From Aureobasidium sp. EXF-3400 (Eukaryota > Ascomycota > Dothideomycetes > Dothideales > Saccotheciaceae), in assembly GCA_024195585.1 (NCBI GenBank), contig SWBL01000700.1:1-10888 (forward strand): DNA of 10,888 nucleotides, read 5' to 3'. The stretch's first letter is position 1, and each line of letters begins with the position of its first letter. This document shows positions 7,466-10,888 of the stretch, piece by piece. A program made the position numbers and the translations under genes. A model generated the notes under the pieces. The model made no database searches, had not been told where the DNA came from, and saw nothing but the letters and a program-made list of their open reading frames with translations.

Positions 7466-9284
7466 ATGTAGATACCACGAGCAACAAATCGATACCTTTT
7501 CTTTTCTTCTGTTCATCAATTGCTTCTTTCCTCTTCAAGCCCTCACCAGAAAGACTTTCCTGCAAAGCAAACACATACACAGACCGATCGCTTCTACATG
7601 ATGATAAAAAAGTATAGAGTCAAGCACTGAGTTTCTCACTTTGGTACTCTTTTAAGAGGCCGAGGCTGGGTTCATTGATGCTACGTACGATATCTGAATG
7701 ATCGATCCTGAATCTGTTCACCTTTCTTGTCTCCCAATTGATACCAAGATACAGTGCTTTCTCTCATCTGTGCTTGTTTACACTGTTGCTGGTTCCCTTT
7801 CCCTGGCCGTTCTTATGTCCAGTACAATGACTACATGCGAAAAGTGCATTGATCACTGCAGCGATGGCGAGAGTCTCGCTGGCCGTCTATCTAGCGTGCA
7901 ACTCTCCAAGTTCGAAGATATGAATAGATGGCACGATGACAACTCTGGGACTCAGAAGTATTGACGTCTCCTTTGACGAGCATATGGATCTTTATGATAC
8001 TGCTGTCGTCTCGGTAGAGTCTTTGACCTCAATGTAGGTGCTTCGATTTCCATAACATAACTACTACTGCATCCTGTCGCAAAATGCTATAGCGGTAGTC
8101 ATGTACCTCTCATGACTGCAACACCTTCGCTCCGTGTGAGCGTCCCAGGAATTTGCGAAGCTGGTCCTGTTGGCTTATGGAGAGAGTCGGTTCATATATC
8201 ACCTGTACGGCTTCTTGATTCTACTTGTTGTTCTATTGACAGTTTCTATTCTGTAACTTTGCTGATACCAGTACTTGCTTGGATTGTTGGTTTACCCTGC
8301 CTTTCAGGCAGCACGCGAGCTGTGATCTCATCTCATCACTCTGACTGCGAGCCGTTCCATCTGCCCTCTTGTTCCAAGTGCGTTTGGTGTTTTGGTACTC
8401 TTTTTCTCTCTGCTCTCGTCTGTCTTCTCGAACTCAGATACGTTCTTCTGCTTCCACCATCTCTGACTTGTTTGCTTGCGGAGGACAGGATTAGACTATG
8501 CCATGCCTTTCGAGGAAGGTGACATCAAACTAATGGTGCTTTCCCATACACCTTACCTTGCATTTGCGTTCTTCCGTCCATCTTTCGAGTTTCTGTCACT
8601 TCATCTCTCTCGATCCGCAGTTCGATTCTGGCTGGTCGATCAGCCTCATGTAGCTCTTGTCTGTTGTCGTTTTGAACGTGTTGGGAGCACGTTTTGACCG
8701 GCTTGCTTCTGCTTCCTGGATCTTTGGCATGTTTCCTTTTGCTCGATTCGCATACTTCTGTATGTTTGCTCGTTCTGGTTGTTTTCAGCTGGCTTCCTCT
8801 CAAAGTCGCGTTTTTCGTTGTTTTCGTTATCCTGGTGAAAGTCGATATTGGCGGTGTTTCGCTGGTCGCGTGCTACATCTGTTTTGCAGAGAAGCTGGTA
8901 GATGCGGTTCCTAAAAGTGAGTATCCTGAATTGTGGAGATGGAAAGAGGTAGAGGATGAAGAAGAGAAAAGAGTGGGCAAGAGTGTGTAAAGTTTAACAA
9001 AGCTGAATTGGTTGATGTAATGGTATCAAAAGCGTGTCATTCAGCTATTCCCCTCCAGTCTCATTTACCCATCCGTGGCCACGGTTGGTAATGTACAGCC
9101 CTGTTCTTCTGCAGGCAACAATGGATAGAAAGTTGCTGCGAATGTCTGAAAAAAAGAAAATGCTCTTCCCGTTAATAAAAAAAATCACTTGTGCCCAGTC
9201 CGTTAAAACCCCATTATCGTAGCTGAAGAAAGCAGCACCCCGCGCGCCGTAAAACCCAAAGAATCAAAAGTTGTAGCGATTTGC
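7466..9284. other. Large convergent intergenic region, T-rich on the plus strand
   Basis: NDUFB9 and H2A converge on this 1.8 kb. No recognisable protein or RNA gene is present. The plus strand is strongly T-over-A: 28 T against 11 A in 8221-8280, and 28 T against 5 A in 8761-8820. This skew empties the strand of stop codons and creates several overlapping plus-strand open frames (7698-7964, 8112-8522, 8657-8914, 8694-8990), two of which look falsely membrane-like. After about 8920 the skew reverses to A-rich on the plus strand, fitting the U-rich 3' UTR of H2A on the other strand. An AATAAA lies on the plus strand at 9174-9179. The region may be a long NDUFB9 3' UTR or a non-coding transcript. 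Confidence 0.5.
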
Positions 9285-9934
<650 letters not shown>

Positions 9935-10496
9935 TTTGATTGATTTGGTTGGGGTGGTTGAAAAGTTGGGTTGAGAAGTGGTGCTAAAAAGCGGTGATGA
10001 ATACGGAGAGCGTGAGTCGAGAAGCGTGGATGAAAGATGAAGGAAGAGACGACAGGCTGTTCGGGGAGCTCTCTGGTTAAGTACTCGCGGCGACGCTTGA
10101 CGTTGCTTCCCCAAGATCAACAGCTTCACTCGCCCTCAAGATCAATGAGACGCCAGAGTTGGTCTGTGCGTTTGTGCCTTTCCTCTTTTGATTGGTTGCC
10201 AAGCGAGCGCTCCTGCCGCTAAGCCCAAGGTCGGAAAGGAATCAGAGCTGTCTGTGATCTAGGAAGGAGCGGTCGCGTTGGAGCAAGTCGCGTTCGACGC
10301 TTCGTCACTTTCCGTGATTCGAGCTCTGCCCGCAGTTGTATAAATGCGAAGCTGTTCCCCGACGACAGCACGCTCCTCTCTTCTTTCTTCATCCATCATC
10401 AACACTCTGCGCATTTTACGTGTCAACCACCTCTAACTACTCAACCCAACTCAACAACTCAAGTCTTTTCCGACTTTTCAAATCACATCAATCGAA
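9935..10496. promoter_or_regulatory. Bidirectional H2A/H2B histone promoter
   Basis: This 562-bp interval separates the two divergent histone start codons. Visible elements are an ATTGG (CCAAT on the minus strand) at 10191-10195, near the middle; TCGCGTT twice in direct repeat, within GTCGCGTT at 10272-10279 and 10287-10294, related to the ACGCGA form of the MCB site; and a TATA box TATAAAT at 10339-10345 facing H2B. The H2B leader is C/A/T-rich with almost no G near the start, and the H2A leader on the other strand is likewise CA-rich. I see no TATA box for H2A. Confidence 0.65.
10339..10345 (+). promoter_or_regulatory. TATA box of H2B
   Basis: TATAAAT lies 152 bp upstream of the H2B start codon, with a pyrimidine-rich stretch (CTCCTCTCTTCTTTCTTC) just downstream at about 10371 where transcription could begin. 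The assignment rests on motif and position. Confidence 0.55.

Positions 10497-10888
<392 letters not shown>

Noticed and set aside
7586..7707. C/D box snoRNA-like layout: ATGATGA at 7598-7604, CTGA at 7627-7630 and 7694-7697, with GATCG/CGATC flanks
   Set aside because: The possible terminal stem is not adjacent to the boxes, the internal C' box is poor and too close to box D, and I could not identify a guide target. Such short boxes occur often by chance.
7698..7964. 88-aa plus-strand open frame with an ATG and one hydrophobic segment
   Set aside because: It lies in the same T-skewed tract, with no splice-linked partner, signal peptide or recognisable motif. Kept only as part of the region description.
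8112..8522. 136-aa plus-strand open frame starting with ATG and containing hydrophobic stretches
   Set aside because: The strand is T-rich and A-poor, so stops are rare and T-rich codons give hydrophobic residues; several frames are open at once and no family signature is present.
8616..8635. tRNA T-loop-like TTCGATT in 8616-8635
   Set aside because: The flanking bases do not form a five-pair stem, and no A box or acceptor stem is found upstream.

Overview
This window is nuclear DNA of a filamentous ascomycete (Pezizomycotina). The evidence is the short introns (mostly 47-68 nt, with GT donors, CTRAY-like branch sites and AG acceptors), a PTH11-type CFEM receptor, a divergent H2A/H2B histone pair whose H2A ends in SQEL, and fungal-type mitochondrial proteins. 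The class cannot be fixed from sequence alone; Dothideomycetes is a guess.

Layout: 382-2220 (minus) is a seven-exon PTH11-like seven-helix receptor with an N-terminal CFEM domain. About 2.5 kb with no recognisable gene follows (2221-4757). It holds an AT-rich, TpA-rich patch, a weak two-exon candidate gene (4041-4480, minus) and a possible decayed reading frame (2985-3624, plus). 4758-6451 (minus) is KGD2, the E2 succinyltransferase of 2-oxoglutarate dehydrogenase, in six exons. 6452-6929 is the promoter it shares with a divergent gene, 6930-7465 (plus), which encodes the complex I LYR subunit NDUFB9/B22 in four exons. 7466-9284 has no gene I can support but is strikingly T-rich on the plus strand until about 8.9 kb. 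9285-9934 (minus) is histone H2A in four exons. 9935-10496 is the H2A/H2B shared promoter. 10497-10888 (plus) is histone H2B, cut by the window end.

Two head-to-head pairs organise the right two thirds. One pairs a TCA-cycle gene with a respiratory-chain gene, with a palindromic CCAATTGG between them. The other pairs two core histones whose products form an obligate dimer. The main new-looking signal is a repeated element, roughly CGCG followed by TTTTCC. It occurs twice in the first intron of H2A and three times in the first intron of H2B, always in the sense direction of the gene, which suggests shared intronic control of the histone pair. All exon structures were derived by hand from reading frames and splice signals and have not been tested against transcripts.
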